Positions 8,715 through 14,665 of a stretch of DNA of 44,697 nucleotides are shown piece by piece. The position numbers and the translations under genes were made by a program. The notes below the pieces were generated by a model, which did not search any database, had not been told where the DNA came from, and saw only the letters and a list, made by a program, of their open reading frames with translations. Source of the stretch: Clostridiales bacterium (GTDB lineage: Bacteria > Bacillota > Clostridia > Christensenellales > Borkfalkiaceae). Within the stretch, counting starts at the first letter, position 1. Every line of letters begins with the position of its first letter. The stretch is taken from NCBI GenBank assembly GCA_015069485.1, contig SVIM01000013.1:1-44697 (forward strand), in the 5' to 3' direction.

Positions 8715-8755
8715 AGTTTACACCTAAACTTTACACCTGTCAAGTACACGTGTAT
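8715..8755 (-). promoter_or_regulatory. nadB promoter overlapped by a NiaR-like operator
   Basis: On the minus strand TTGACA (8738-8743), 17 bases and TAAACT (8715-8720) make a promoter. The -35 lies inside the inverted repeat ACACCTG-N7-CACGTGT (8734-8754), and a further ACACCT half-site lies at 8720-8725. ACACCTG/CAGGTGT half-sites are of the type reported for NiaR. The site position means that bound repressor would block polymerase. Confidence 0.7.
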
Positions 8756-8897
8756 ATATTTTTAAAATTTTTATACGGTGCAGATTATTATTTATAATAA
8801 CGCTCCCCCTGTTTAACGAAATAATTAATAGGCGCTATTAAAAATAATTTTTAAGCGGCAAAGCCGAAAAGCAAAATAAAAAAACCCGAAAAACTAA

Positions 8898-8972
8898 TTG
8901 TAAACAACAAAGCTTTAAAAGATTTTTACAAATAACAAAGCCCCGAAAAGATTTTCACAAATAACAAAGCCC
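8898..8972. repeat. Short direct repeats in the nadB-rbr intergenic region
   Basis: Two good copies and one partial copy of a 28-29 bp unit containing ACAAATAACAAAGCCC with a preceding AAAAGATTTT (8916-8942 and 8945-8972, partial at 8898-8912). The 445-base gap 8618-9062 holds the nadB control region, these repeats and the rubrerythrin terminator. I see no gene in it. Confidence 0.6.
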
Positions 8973-8997
8973 GAAGCGATAAAAATCGCTTCGGGCT
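8968..8997 (-). terminator. Terminator of the rubrerythrin gene
   Basis: A perfect 13-bp stem (AGCCCGAAGCGAT and its complement) with an AAAA loop. On the minus strand it is followed by the T-rich TTTGTTATTTG. Confidence 0.75.
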
Positions 8998-9062
8998 AGT
9001 TAATAAGGTTAATTTTTATGGGAGGTTCACCTTAAGGCGCGTTTATTGCGCCATAGCAGTTA

Positions 9063-9605
9063 TTAATAATTTTTAGCTTCGATTTCAAAATATGCCTTGG
9101 GATGCGCGCAAACGGGGCATAATTCGGGTGCGCTTTCGCTTACCTGAACGTGACCGCAGTTACGGCACTTCCAAACGTGTAAGCCAGTCTTTTTAGTAAA
9201 TACTTCGTCGTTTTCAACGTTAGCGGCAAGCGCTAAATATCTTTCTTCGTGGTGCTTTTCAACCGCTGCAACGGCGCGGAACTTTCTTGCAATTTCCACA
9301 AAGCCTTCTTCTTCGGCAACGTCTGCAAACTGCGCGTACATATCGGTCCATTCTTCGTGTTCGCCAGCAGCGGCAGCCTTTAAGTTTTCAAGGGTAGAGC
9401 CAATACCGTTAAGCTCCTTAAACCACATTTTTGCGTGTTCCTTTTCGTTATCGGCAGTTTCTAAAAATAAAGCTGCAATTTGCTCGTAGCCTTCTTTTTT
9501 AGCCTTGCTTGCAAAGTAAGAATATTTGTTTCTCGCCTGCGATTCACCTGCGAACGCATACCATAAATTAGCTTCCGTTTTGCTTCCTTTAAGTTCTTTT
9601 GCCAT
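9063..9605 (-). CDS. rbr: Rubrerythrin
   Basis: A peroxide-scavenging non-haem iron protein of the anaerobe oxidative-stress response. The N-terminal ferritin-like domain carries diiron ligands in [18 protein letters not shown] and [11 protein letters not shown]-terminal rubredoxin-like domain with two CxxC knuckles (CRNCGH and CPVCAHP) fills residues 145-180. Length (180) is close to the family norm. The gene is monocistronic, with its own consensus promoter and terminator. Confidence 0.96.
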   Translation of the reverse strand: MAKELKGSKTEANLWYAFAGESQARNKYSYFASKAKKEGYEQIAALFLETADNEKEHAKMWFKELNGIGSTLENLKAAAAGEHEEWTDMYAQFADVAEEEGFVEIARKFRAVAAVEKHHEERYLALAANVENDEVFTKKTGLHVWKCRNCGHVQVSESAPELCPVCAHPKAYFEIEAKNY

Positions 9606-9648
9606 AATTATATCTCCTTAAAAAGATTATTGTTTTGTTTGTAGCTAT

Positions 9649-9677
9649 ATATTATCACAAAAAAAACGGCTTGTCAA
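9649..9677 (-). promoter_or_regulatory. Promoter of rubrerythrin
   Basis: Minus-strand TTGACA (9672-9677), 17 bases, then TAATAT (9649-9654), with AAGGAGATATAATT before the ATG. I do not see a clear PerR box. Confidence 0.7.
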
Positions 9678-9898
9678 GCATTTTTTATTAATAGGATTGA
9701 ATATTATTAATATTTTTTAATTTTATTTTTTAAGGTTAAACGCCCGATAAATTTCCATTAAAACTTTTAAAGTAACGCCTATCGCCCGCTTAAATTTTGC
9801 GCCTTTTACCTTTATCGACAAAATATTTCATAACTATATAAAATAAAAATAGCCGTTAAAAATAAAATAAAGTGTAAATCTTTTGCGAGGTGTTTTTT

Positions 9899-10411
9899 AT
9901 GAAGCTTTCTTCACTTTTTGGCAAAACGGTGCAAAGCGCAAATTCAAGCGTGAGCGGTTATTTGGTTTCGGTTAGCGTTTTACAAAATAAAATTGCATAT
10001 TTAACCTGCGTTGACGGCGACGAAAAGAAGTTTTTTGTAGATATTGATAGCGTAATATGCCTTAACGAACGCATTATTTTTAGTAATTTAGCCACGGTTT
10101 TAAAGCGCTGTGACACGGTGCGGTTAGGAAAGCCCTGCTATTTATACGACGGCAAATTTATGGGGTATTTAACGGATTTTGAGGTTAAGGGCGCAACGCT
10201 TAAATACGCCGTTGTGGGCAACAGAAAATTTTGCGTGGATGATTTATGCTTTGGCGACGCCGTTATTATAAATAAGGAAGCGCGCCTTAAATGCGCCGTT
10301 AAAAAGGGAGATAAAATTTTGTTTAAAAAGGGCGAAAAGCTTTCGCCACAGCTTATGCAATCGGCAAAACTAAACGGCGAATATATTCAAACCCACCTTA
10401 AAAGCTTATAA
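9899..10411 (+). CDS. Hypothetical protein, possibly two tandem PRC-barrel-like halves
   Basis: A 170-residue soluble protein that I cannot assign firmly. It begins MKLSSLFGKTVQS and GYLVSV, a pattern like the first strands of a PRC barrel. A second half has a similar layout (RLGKPCYLYDGKFMGYLTDFEVKGATL), so two related barrels are plausible. It has no signal peptide or membrane helix. The start is the ATG with GAGGTG six bases upstream; a GTG three codons earlier lies inside that ribosome site. It stands alone between a T-rich leader and a perfect terminator. Confidence 0.7.
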   Translation: MKLSSLFGKTVQSANSSVSGYLVSVSVLQNKIAYLTCVDGDEKKFFVDIDSVICLNERIIFSNLATVLKRCDTVRLGKPCYLYDGKFMGYLTDFEVKGATLKYAVVGNRKFCVDDLCFGDAVIINKEARLKCAVKKGDKILFKKGEKLSPQLMQSAKLNGEYIQTHLKSL

Positions 10412-10510
10412 CAATATATAACGCGCGCTATTTAACGGTTAACGCTTTCGCGCTAACATTTAAATTTTTGCGTGCCAACTCTTATAGGTTTATCCACTTG
10501 TTATCAACGC

Positions 10511-10543
10511 AAAAAGACTAACGGAATTTCCGTTAGTCTTTTT
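10511..10543 (+). terminator. Terminator after the 170-aa gene
   Basis: A perfect inverted repeat, AAAAAGACTAACGGAA and its complement, ending in TTTTTATT. Confidence 0.8.
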
Positions 10544-10639
10544 ATTAACTAAACCCTTTACACGGCATTTGCGCTCTCTTTTTTGCGTTAATTAAGGGAT
10601 ATTGTGGGGTTAATTTGTTTTTGCAATAAGACAAGCCTG

Positions 10640-10855
10640 TCCCCCACCACCGATAGTACCGTCGCATTAGTCCCACGCCGCCGAGAGTGCCGTCGCATTA
10701 GTCCCACGCCGCCGAGCGTACCGTCCAAACAGTCCCCACCGCCGAGAGTGCCGTCCAAACAGTCCCCCACCGCCGATAGTACCGTCGTATTAGTCCCCCA
10801 CCGCCGAGAGTGCCGTCCAAACAGTCCCCCACCGCCGAGAGTGCCGTCAAGGCAA
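10640..10855. repeat. Seven-unit, 31-bp GC-rich tandem repeat
   Basis: Seven contiguous units, six of 31 bp and one of 30 bp, begin at 10640, 10671, 10702, 10733, 10763, 10794 and 10825. Each contains a C-rich start, CCGCCGA, and then two variable blocks: GAGTGCC or TAGTACC, followed by CCAAACAG or CG(C/T)ATTAG. The blocks occur in different combinations, as expected after slippage or unequal crossing over. On the minus strand each unit has GG(C/T)GG(T/C)-G tracts. Unit length is not a multiple of three, so long ORFs through it are artefacts. There are no spacers, so it is not CRISPR. The gap 10412-10876 holds only this array and a terminator. Confidence 0.92.
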
Positions 10856-10876
10856 TTTTTTGCAGATATAATTAAT

Positions 10877-11080
10877 TTAGTTAAAAAACAAACTAAAAAC
10901 CCATAAAGCAAAAAGTATAAATAGCCAACCTGCGCCCGTCGCTTGCGCCGAGGGCGAAGAATAGTTTTTACCCCCTTCCCCCTTTTCGCGTTGCGACGGG
11001 CTTTTTTTATCGTCACTTATAAGGTTATTATAAAATATATGGTCTTGTAGGTCGTGTTTTCCGTCGTTATTCCAGTCCAT
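10877..11080 (-). CDS. Microprotein with an N-terminal EF-hand-like loop and C-terminal TM helix
   Basis: A 67-residue protein. Residues 2-13 (DWNNDGKHDLQD) fit the 12-residue EF-hand loop pattern D-x-N-x-D-G-x-x-D-x-x-D. A polar, Ser/Lys/Gly-rich linker follows, and residues 50-65 (GAGWLFILFALWVFSLFF) form one membrane helix. Its ATG overlaps the stop of the upstream alpha-CTD gene as TAATG, with AGGGGGGA upstream, so the two are translated from one message. Calcium binding and membrane orientation are inferred. The family is not known to me by name. The 3' end runs straight towards the 31-bp repeat array. Confidence 0.75.
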   Translation of the reverse strand: MDWNNDGKHDLQDHIFYNNLISDDKKSPSQREKGEGGKNYSSPSAQATGAGWLFILFALWVFSLFFN

Positions 11081-11466
11081 TATTCATCCCCCCTTTTAAC
11101 GGCGTTTGCGCGGACGATATTACGCAAAAATTCTTTTTTACGCTTGTCGCTCATTTGTTGATAACCAAGCTCCACCACGAACGAACGCAATTCGGCAACG
11201 CTTTTTACCCCAAGCTGGCGCACCTTAATAAGGCTACCTTCGTTAATCATATTTATAAGCTGACCAACGGTTTTACAGCCGGCGCGCATTAAACCGTTTT
11301 GCGCCCGCACAGAGATATTTAACGAAGTAACTTCCGTATCGCAAAGCTTTTGCGTAAAATTCATTTCGAAAAACGCGCCTTTACCAAAAACGGAAATAAG
11401 GGTGTGCAATACCCCGTGCTCGTTTATCTCGTTAAATAATTCTTCTACAATAACATTTTCGTTCAT
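11080..11466 (-). CDS. Stand-alone RNA polymerase alpha C-terminal-domain-like DNA-binding protein
   Basis: A 128-residue protein whose residues 47-102 are an RpoA CTD (double helix-hairpin-helix): NISVRAQNGLMRAG, then KVRQLGVKSVAEL. Residues R54, N57, G86, K88 and S89 align in identity and spacing with the DNA-contacting R265, N268, G296, K298 and S299 of E. coli RpoA. It should therefore keep UP-element-type minor-groove binding. The N-terminal 45 residues are not the RpoA NTD, so it cannot assemble as a normal alpha subunit. It is transcribed from TTTACA-N17-TATAAT, starts behind GGAGGTGTTCTT, and is coupled to the EF-hand/TM microprotein. Whether it competes with polymerase, recruits it or serves as an adaptor is unknown. 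Confidence 0.85.
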   Translation of the reverse strand: MNENVIVEELFNEINEHGVLHTLISVFGKGAFFEMNFTQKLCDTEVTSLNISVRAQNGLMRAGCKTVGQLINMINEGSLIKVRQLGVKSVAELRSFVVELGYQQMSDKRKKEFLRNIVRANAVKRGDE

Positions 11467-11495
11467 AAGAACACCTCCAAAAAATTTGTATTCTT

Positions 11496-11524
11496 ATTAT
11501 AACATATCGTTTTTGCGGTGTAAA
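11496..11524 (-). promoter_or_regulatory. Promoter of the alpha-CTD/EF-hand pair
   Basis: Minus-strand TTTACA (11519-11524), 17 bases and TATAAT (11496-11501). The upstream flank 11525-11630 is rich in A and T tracts, a composition that could act as an UP element. Confidence 0.75.
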
Positions 11525-11627
11525 AAATTGCGAATTTTTTCCTATTTTAATAAAAACCGAGCAAAAATTTTCCTTTTTTAATAAAAAAACGCCTATTTTT
11601 TACCGCATTTTAAAAAAATAGAAATTT

Positions 11628-11877
11628 TTTTCACCGCGATTTTATTGTGGTATAATAAAAGATTAAAGCTTTTTCATATTTTCAAACGGTAGCCAAGGCA
11701 TACAACCTACGGTTGATAATATGCGCCTGCGGTGGCAATATACAGTCCAAAGGCTTGATGATATACTCGCTAAAGGCGAGATGATACACACCTTACTCCG
11801 TGCAGTTATGATATTTCAAGTCTGCGACTTGAATAAAAAAAACTGCAGAAAATTTACCCTTTTCTGCAGTATTTTTT
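11628..11877 (+). ncRNA. Candidate small RNA or hairpin-array repeat with its own promoter and terminator
   Basis: A plus-strand TATAAT at 11651-11656 has a weak -35 (TTTCAC, spacing 16). About 210 bases later the hairpin ACTGCAGAAAA / TTTTCTGCAGT (11842-11870) is followed by T6. Between them (11690-11836) lies a chain of short hairpins, such as CAACCTACGGTTG, CTCGCTAAAGGCGAG and CAAGTCTGCGACTTG, separated by ATGATAT-like linkers. No ORF with a ribosome site is present. It may be an expressed RNA, or an intergenic hairpin-array repeat of the kind seen in Bacillota that happens to end in a terminator. Confidence 0.4.
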
Positions 11878-11979
11878 GGCGCACCCGCCGAGAGTCGTAA
11901 GGAGAGCTTGCTCGACGGAATAGCGTATCGCTACGCACGAGCGTCGATCGCGTCCATATTTCGTTTATCGAGGCGGGGA
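11877..11979. repeat. 103-bp repeat, copy 1, beginning with the tRNA-Arg 3' end
   Basis: The first 21 bp (11877-11897) are identical to the 3' end of the tRNA-Arg gene including CCA (12164-12184). The remaining about 80 bp is nearly identical to copy 2. It contains the internal hairpin GCGTATCGCTACGC and ends in a GGCGGGGA that mirrors the CCCGCC near its start. A distinct hairpin, AGGCTTGGG / CCCAAGCCT (11989-12019), separates it from copy 2. Confidence 0.85.
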
Positions 11980-12023
11980 GACTTTTAAAGGCTTGGGTTT
12001 TTTATAATAACCCAAGCCTTATG

Positions 12024-12126
12024 TGGCGCACCCGCCGAGAGTCGTAAGGAGAGCTTGCTCGACGGAATAGCGTATCGCTACGCACGAGCGTCGATCGCGT
12101 CCATATTTCTTTAATCGAGGCGGGGA
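12024..12126. repeat. 103-bp repeat, copy 2, beginning with the tRNA-Arg 3' end
   Basis: It is the same unit as at 11877-11979, with a few mismatches near the far end (CTTTAAT versus CGTTTAT). It again opens with the 21-bp tRNA 3' segment (12024-12044). It is followed by another unrelated hairpin, GCGCGAATAGC / GCTATTCGCGC (12135-12161), and then by the real tRNA gene. Spacing between successive tRNA-end copies is 147 and 140 bp. Confidence 0.85.
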
Positions 12127-12134
12127 AGTAAAAG

Positions 12135-12161
12135 GCGCGAATAGCTTTTTGCTATTCGCGC
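12135..12161 (-). terminator. Hairpin directly downstream of tRNA-Arg
   Basis: A perfect 11-bp stem with a TTTTT loop begins three bases past the tRNA CCA end. It is followed on the minus strand by CTTTTACTT. It is a likely terminator for the tRNA transcript, although the T-tract is short. Confidence 0.55.
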
Positions 12162-12163
12162 TA

Positions 12164-12238
12164 TGGCGCACCCGCCGAGAGTCGAACTCAGATCAAAGCC
12201 GTCGGAGGGCTCCGTTTTATCCATTAGACTACGGGTGC
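12164..12238 (-). tRNA. tRNA-Arg (anticodon CCG)
   Basis: A 75-base cloverleaf on the minus strand. The acceptor stem is GCACCCG with CGGGTGC, discriminator G and encoded CCA. The D arm is GTCT with AATGGATA; the anticodon stem is GAGCC/GGCTT with loop CTCCGAC, giving CCG. The T arm is CTGAG-TTCGACT-CTCGG. The D stem has one C-A mismatch. The anticodon reads CGG. The 3' 21 bases of this gene recur twice downstream. Confidence 0.93.
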
Positions 12239-12261
12239 TTAAAAGCATTTAATTTATGTTG

Positions 12262-12488
12262 CAAGGGTTGCCACCTCAACCACCGCAAAGCGGTCCCCCT
12301 TCCCCTCTCGAGGGGAAGGCAAGTTTACCGCAACGCGCGATATTATCGCGCATTTCACGATTGCGTAATCAATCATTTCACTTTAAGCGCAGCTTAAAAT
12401 TTTACTCGCGCCAGCGAATTTCACCCAGCAAAAGCGTAGCGTAAAGCTTCTCGCGCAAGCGAATTTCACTAAACGCCAACGACGTTAA
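12262..12488. repeat. Interspersed hairpin-array repeat, copy A
   Basis: It opens with a GC-rich segment containing CCGCAAAGCGG and CCCCTCTCGAGGGG. It continues as short hairpins (GCGCGATATTATCGCGC, GATTGCGTAATCAATC, TTAAGCGCAGCTTAA, TCGCGCCAGCGA) separated by ATTTCAC/GTGAAAT. From 12327 on it matches the element at 18820-18953. It abuts the stop codon of the TIR-like gene. The 250 bases between that gene and the tRNA hold nothing else. Confidence 0.75.
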
Positions 12489-13982
12489 CTACCCCATATA
12501 GTTGGGGCAATTTGCGCATTCGGGCTTAGAACCGCATTTATAAATATCGCTTGCCGTATCAGTTTCACTTAAATATCCCTTTATACGATTTACGAACACA
12601 AGCTTATCTTTAAGCATACCGTGGGCGCGTTTTACGTAGCCTTCAAGCTCGCCTTGATATTCTTCGATTTCCTCTTCGTCGTCGGAATATTTCATACACT
12701 CTGCCATTGCAAGATAATATTCCATTTCGATATTTTCTTTAAAGGTTACGGGAATGCCCGATTTGTTAACGTATTCGGAATAAAGCTTTTGCCTTGCATC
12801 AAACGAGTCGATTAAGCAACCGTTTAATTTTGCGTGCCTATCTTGGGTTGATTCCGTTCTGGGAACCAAGCCGTTGCTTTCTAATTTTTCTAAATCTTCT
12901 AAAGCGCGGTACTTATTGCGATACATATACGCGCGAAGAAGCGTACCTATTTGCACGTTAAGCCCGTGAGGCTTACCTTCTAAAACCTTACATTTTTCTA
13001 TCGTTTCGTAAGAAATATCATACATACGCTTGCAATATTTTGCTCGCTCTTCGCTAGTTAAATCGTTGCTTTCTAAAACTAATAGCAATAAATAATTTCT
13101 AAAATTATTTACAAAACAATCTAACATTAATCTTAATTCAGTATCTTCAAGCGTAGATATTTGCTTTAATATATTTCTGTATCCGCCCATACAGCTTAAA
13201 AAATCGGGCTTGGAAATAAATTCAGCATCCTCTTTGCGTTGACGAAGAGCATAAAAATTAAGGGTATGCTTTGCAAAGGCTAACGCCACCTTAAGCTCTT
13301 CAGTAGGGTCAATTACGCTATCTTCAAAATATTCGATATCCTTTAAAACGCCCGCAGGAGATTCGCCTAAAATATTAACCGTATATACGTAGCTTATAAT
13401 GTATTGCGCCATTTCGTAATTAGTGTAAATAGCGTTTGCGTTGTGTGCTAAAATTTTACTTCTCGTTCCGTCGCGATTAAAAATTATAGACATAGTGTTT
13501 TCTTCGACGTGCTGTTTTGAGTGCCTATTCCAAAACTCCACAGAAAAAGCTTCAAGCATAGCTTCTTCGTCGGTGGGGTCGCCCTTATAAATATAGCCTT
13601 GCATACCCGTAGTGTCGGAGGGAAGATCCTTGTCGTTTTCAGAAAAGTCGATAAAGAAGTTATGTATTTTGTCTGCCTGAAGCTTTGCAATTAAATAGCC
13701 CCACTCGAACGCAAGATTGTGCGAAATTATGTTTACGTTTTTAGTTGCATCCTTATTGTAATAATTAGGGTGCCTTTTTAATAAAATTATTGCTTGGTCA
13801 CAAGCGTTCATTTGGCTTATAACCTTATCGGGCACGTACAGCGTATTGCGCCTTTCACGCAAAAAACCCCCTACTATGCACGAAACACCGGCTTTTTTAT
13901 CTCTGCTTTGCGTTTCTATTCTTTCGGCAAGCTTTACAGCAAAGTCACCTGCTCCACTCCAACCTATAAACACCTTACTCAT
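12489..13982 (-). CDS. TIR-like (CAP12/Pycsar-effector type) protein with a large helical C-terminal region
   Basis: A 497-residue protein. Residues 1-150 resemble the prokaryotic TIR-like domain of CD-NTase-associated protein 12 / Pycsar effectors: KVFIGWSG at the start, AIILLKR, then HNLAFEWGYLIAKL and DLPSDTTGMQGYIY. The last two match the family pattern N-FE-GY-IGKL...PSD-G. Glu93 in AFEWGY is at the position of the catalytic Glu of NAD-cleaving TIRs. Residues 180-480 are predicted mostly helical and unrecognised. The chain ends in a Cys cluster, C-x5-C-x2-CP. NADase activity and a defence role are inference. It is the last gene after pepT and the CAT-like gene, 18 bp from the latter; no cyclase is adjacent. 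Confidence 0.65.
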   Translation of the reverse strand: MSKVFIGWSGAGDFAVKLAERIETQSRDKKAGVSCIVGGFLRERRNTLYVPDKVISQMNACDQAIILLKRHPNYYNKDATKNVNIISHNLAFEWGYLIAKLQADKIHNFFIDFSENDKDLPSDTTGMQGYIYKGDPTDEEAMLEAFSVEFWNRHSKQHVEENTMSIIFNRDGTRSKILAHNANAIYTNYEMAQYIISYVYTVNILGESPAGVLKDIEYFEDSVIDPTEELKVALAFAKHTLNFYALRQRKEDAEFISKPDFLSCMGGYRNILKQISTLEDTELRLMLDCFVNNFRNYLLLLVLESNDLTSEERAKYCKRMYDISYETIEKCKVLEGKPHGLNVQIGTLLRAYMYRNKYRALEDLEKLESNGLVPRTESTQDRHAKLNGCLIDSFDARQKLYSEYVNKSGIPVTFKENIEMEYYLAMAECMKYSDDEEEIEEYQGELEGYVKRAHGMLKDKLVFVNRIKGYLSETDTASDIYKCGSKPECANCPNYMG

Positions 13983-14000
13983 CTTTCGTTCTCCCCCTTT

Positions 14001-14642
14001 TTATAATATGCTTTTGCACTCGTTTATATTTTTTTGAATTTGATTAATCGCGTCGCTTACGTGCTTACCGTCAACCAAGGCGTGATTTACCGTAACGTTT
14101 AAGGTAATTTTCCACCTTTCGTTCTCTTCAACGTACTTGCCCCAGCTTATTCTGGGAATAGACGCGTTTTTGATATCGTCGGGAATAGGGTCGGAAATTT
14201 GCACGTAATCTAACCAGGGCAGGCAAGAAAAATAGTAAACGTCGTTTTTATCGTCGTTAAAATCCTTGTTGCCGCCAAACTTTTGGGTGTAATCAATATA
14301 CTCCCTTACCGTTTTTACAAAATCGTCCGCGTTTTGCTTGTAGGGGATTTTGCAGGTTTCAAAGGTTTGGTTGGGCATTAAAACGGTTATGGACGGATTG
14401 GGCGCTTCGTATTCTACGACTCCGCAATCTTCAATTCTTTGCCTAAGGGCAGGCACGGTGTTTAAAGCCTTTACCACTAAATATAAAAAGTCGGCGTAAA
14501 AGTTACGGTTATTTGCTTTTTTAAAATTGATATATTCAGTAATATCTAACCTAACCGTTACGGCGTAGGTGGGGTTAGAAAAGGCGGAAAACCACTTATA
14601 AGCCTTTTTTCTTTCCCACGATTCTATATCTATAATTTTCAT
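14001..14642 (-). CDS. Chloramphenicol acetyltransferase-like acyltransferase
   Basis: A 213-residue protein of the CAT fold. The C-terminal signature is VNHALVDGKHVSDAIN, with the catalytic His187 and Asp191 of the HxxxDG motif kept. The first of the two usual histidines (HHAVCDG in true CATs) is Asn. Residues 20-60 match the CAT start region with PTYAVTVRLDIT. Resistance is uncertain: chromosomal CAT-like proteins of this kind often act on other acceptors. It sits between pepT (23-base gap) and the TIR-like gene (18-base gap), suggesting one transcript. Confidence 0.82.
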   Translation of the reverse strand: MKIIDIESWERKKAYKWFSAFSNPTYAVTVRLDITEYINFKKANNRNFYADFLYLVVKALNTVPALRQRIEDCGVVEYEAPNPSITVLMPNQTFETCKIPYKQNADDFVKTVREYIDYTQKFGGNKDFNDDKNDVYYFSCLPWLDYVQISDPIPDDIKNASIPRISWGKYVEENERWKITLNVTVNHALVDGKHVSDAINQIQKNINECKSIL

Positions 14643-14665
14643 ATTAGCCCCCTTATATGCTTGAA

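Noticed and set aside
10640-10855. CRISPR array
   Set aside because: The units are contiguous with no unique spacers, repeat identity is imperfect, and no cas genes are nearby.
10588-11016. ORFs on both strands through the 31-bp tandem repeat (including 10604-10906 on plus)
   Set aside because: Unit length is not divisible by three and the same DNA is open in several frames. The products are Arg/Gly/Pro repeats without ribosome sites. The minus ORF also overlaps the well-supported EF-hand gene.
11877-12126. Two additional tRNA genes downstream of tRNA-Arg
   Set aside because: Only the T-arm/acceptor 3' segment is tRNA-like. There is no matching 5' acceptor strand, D arm or anticodon arm.
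12149-12444. Plus-strand ORFs over the tRNA antisense and repeat copy A
   Set aside because: They run antisense through tRNA-Arg and through hairpin repeats, with no Shine-Dalgarno sequence.
14001-14642. Calling the CAT-like gene a chloramphenicol resistance determinant
   Set aside because: Only the core HxxxDG site is kept, the paired His is replaced by Asn, and the setting is chromosomal. Activity on chloramphenicol cannot be claimed.
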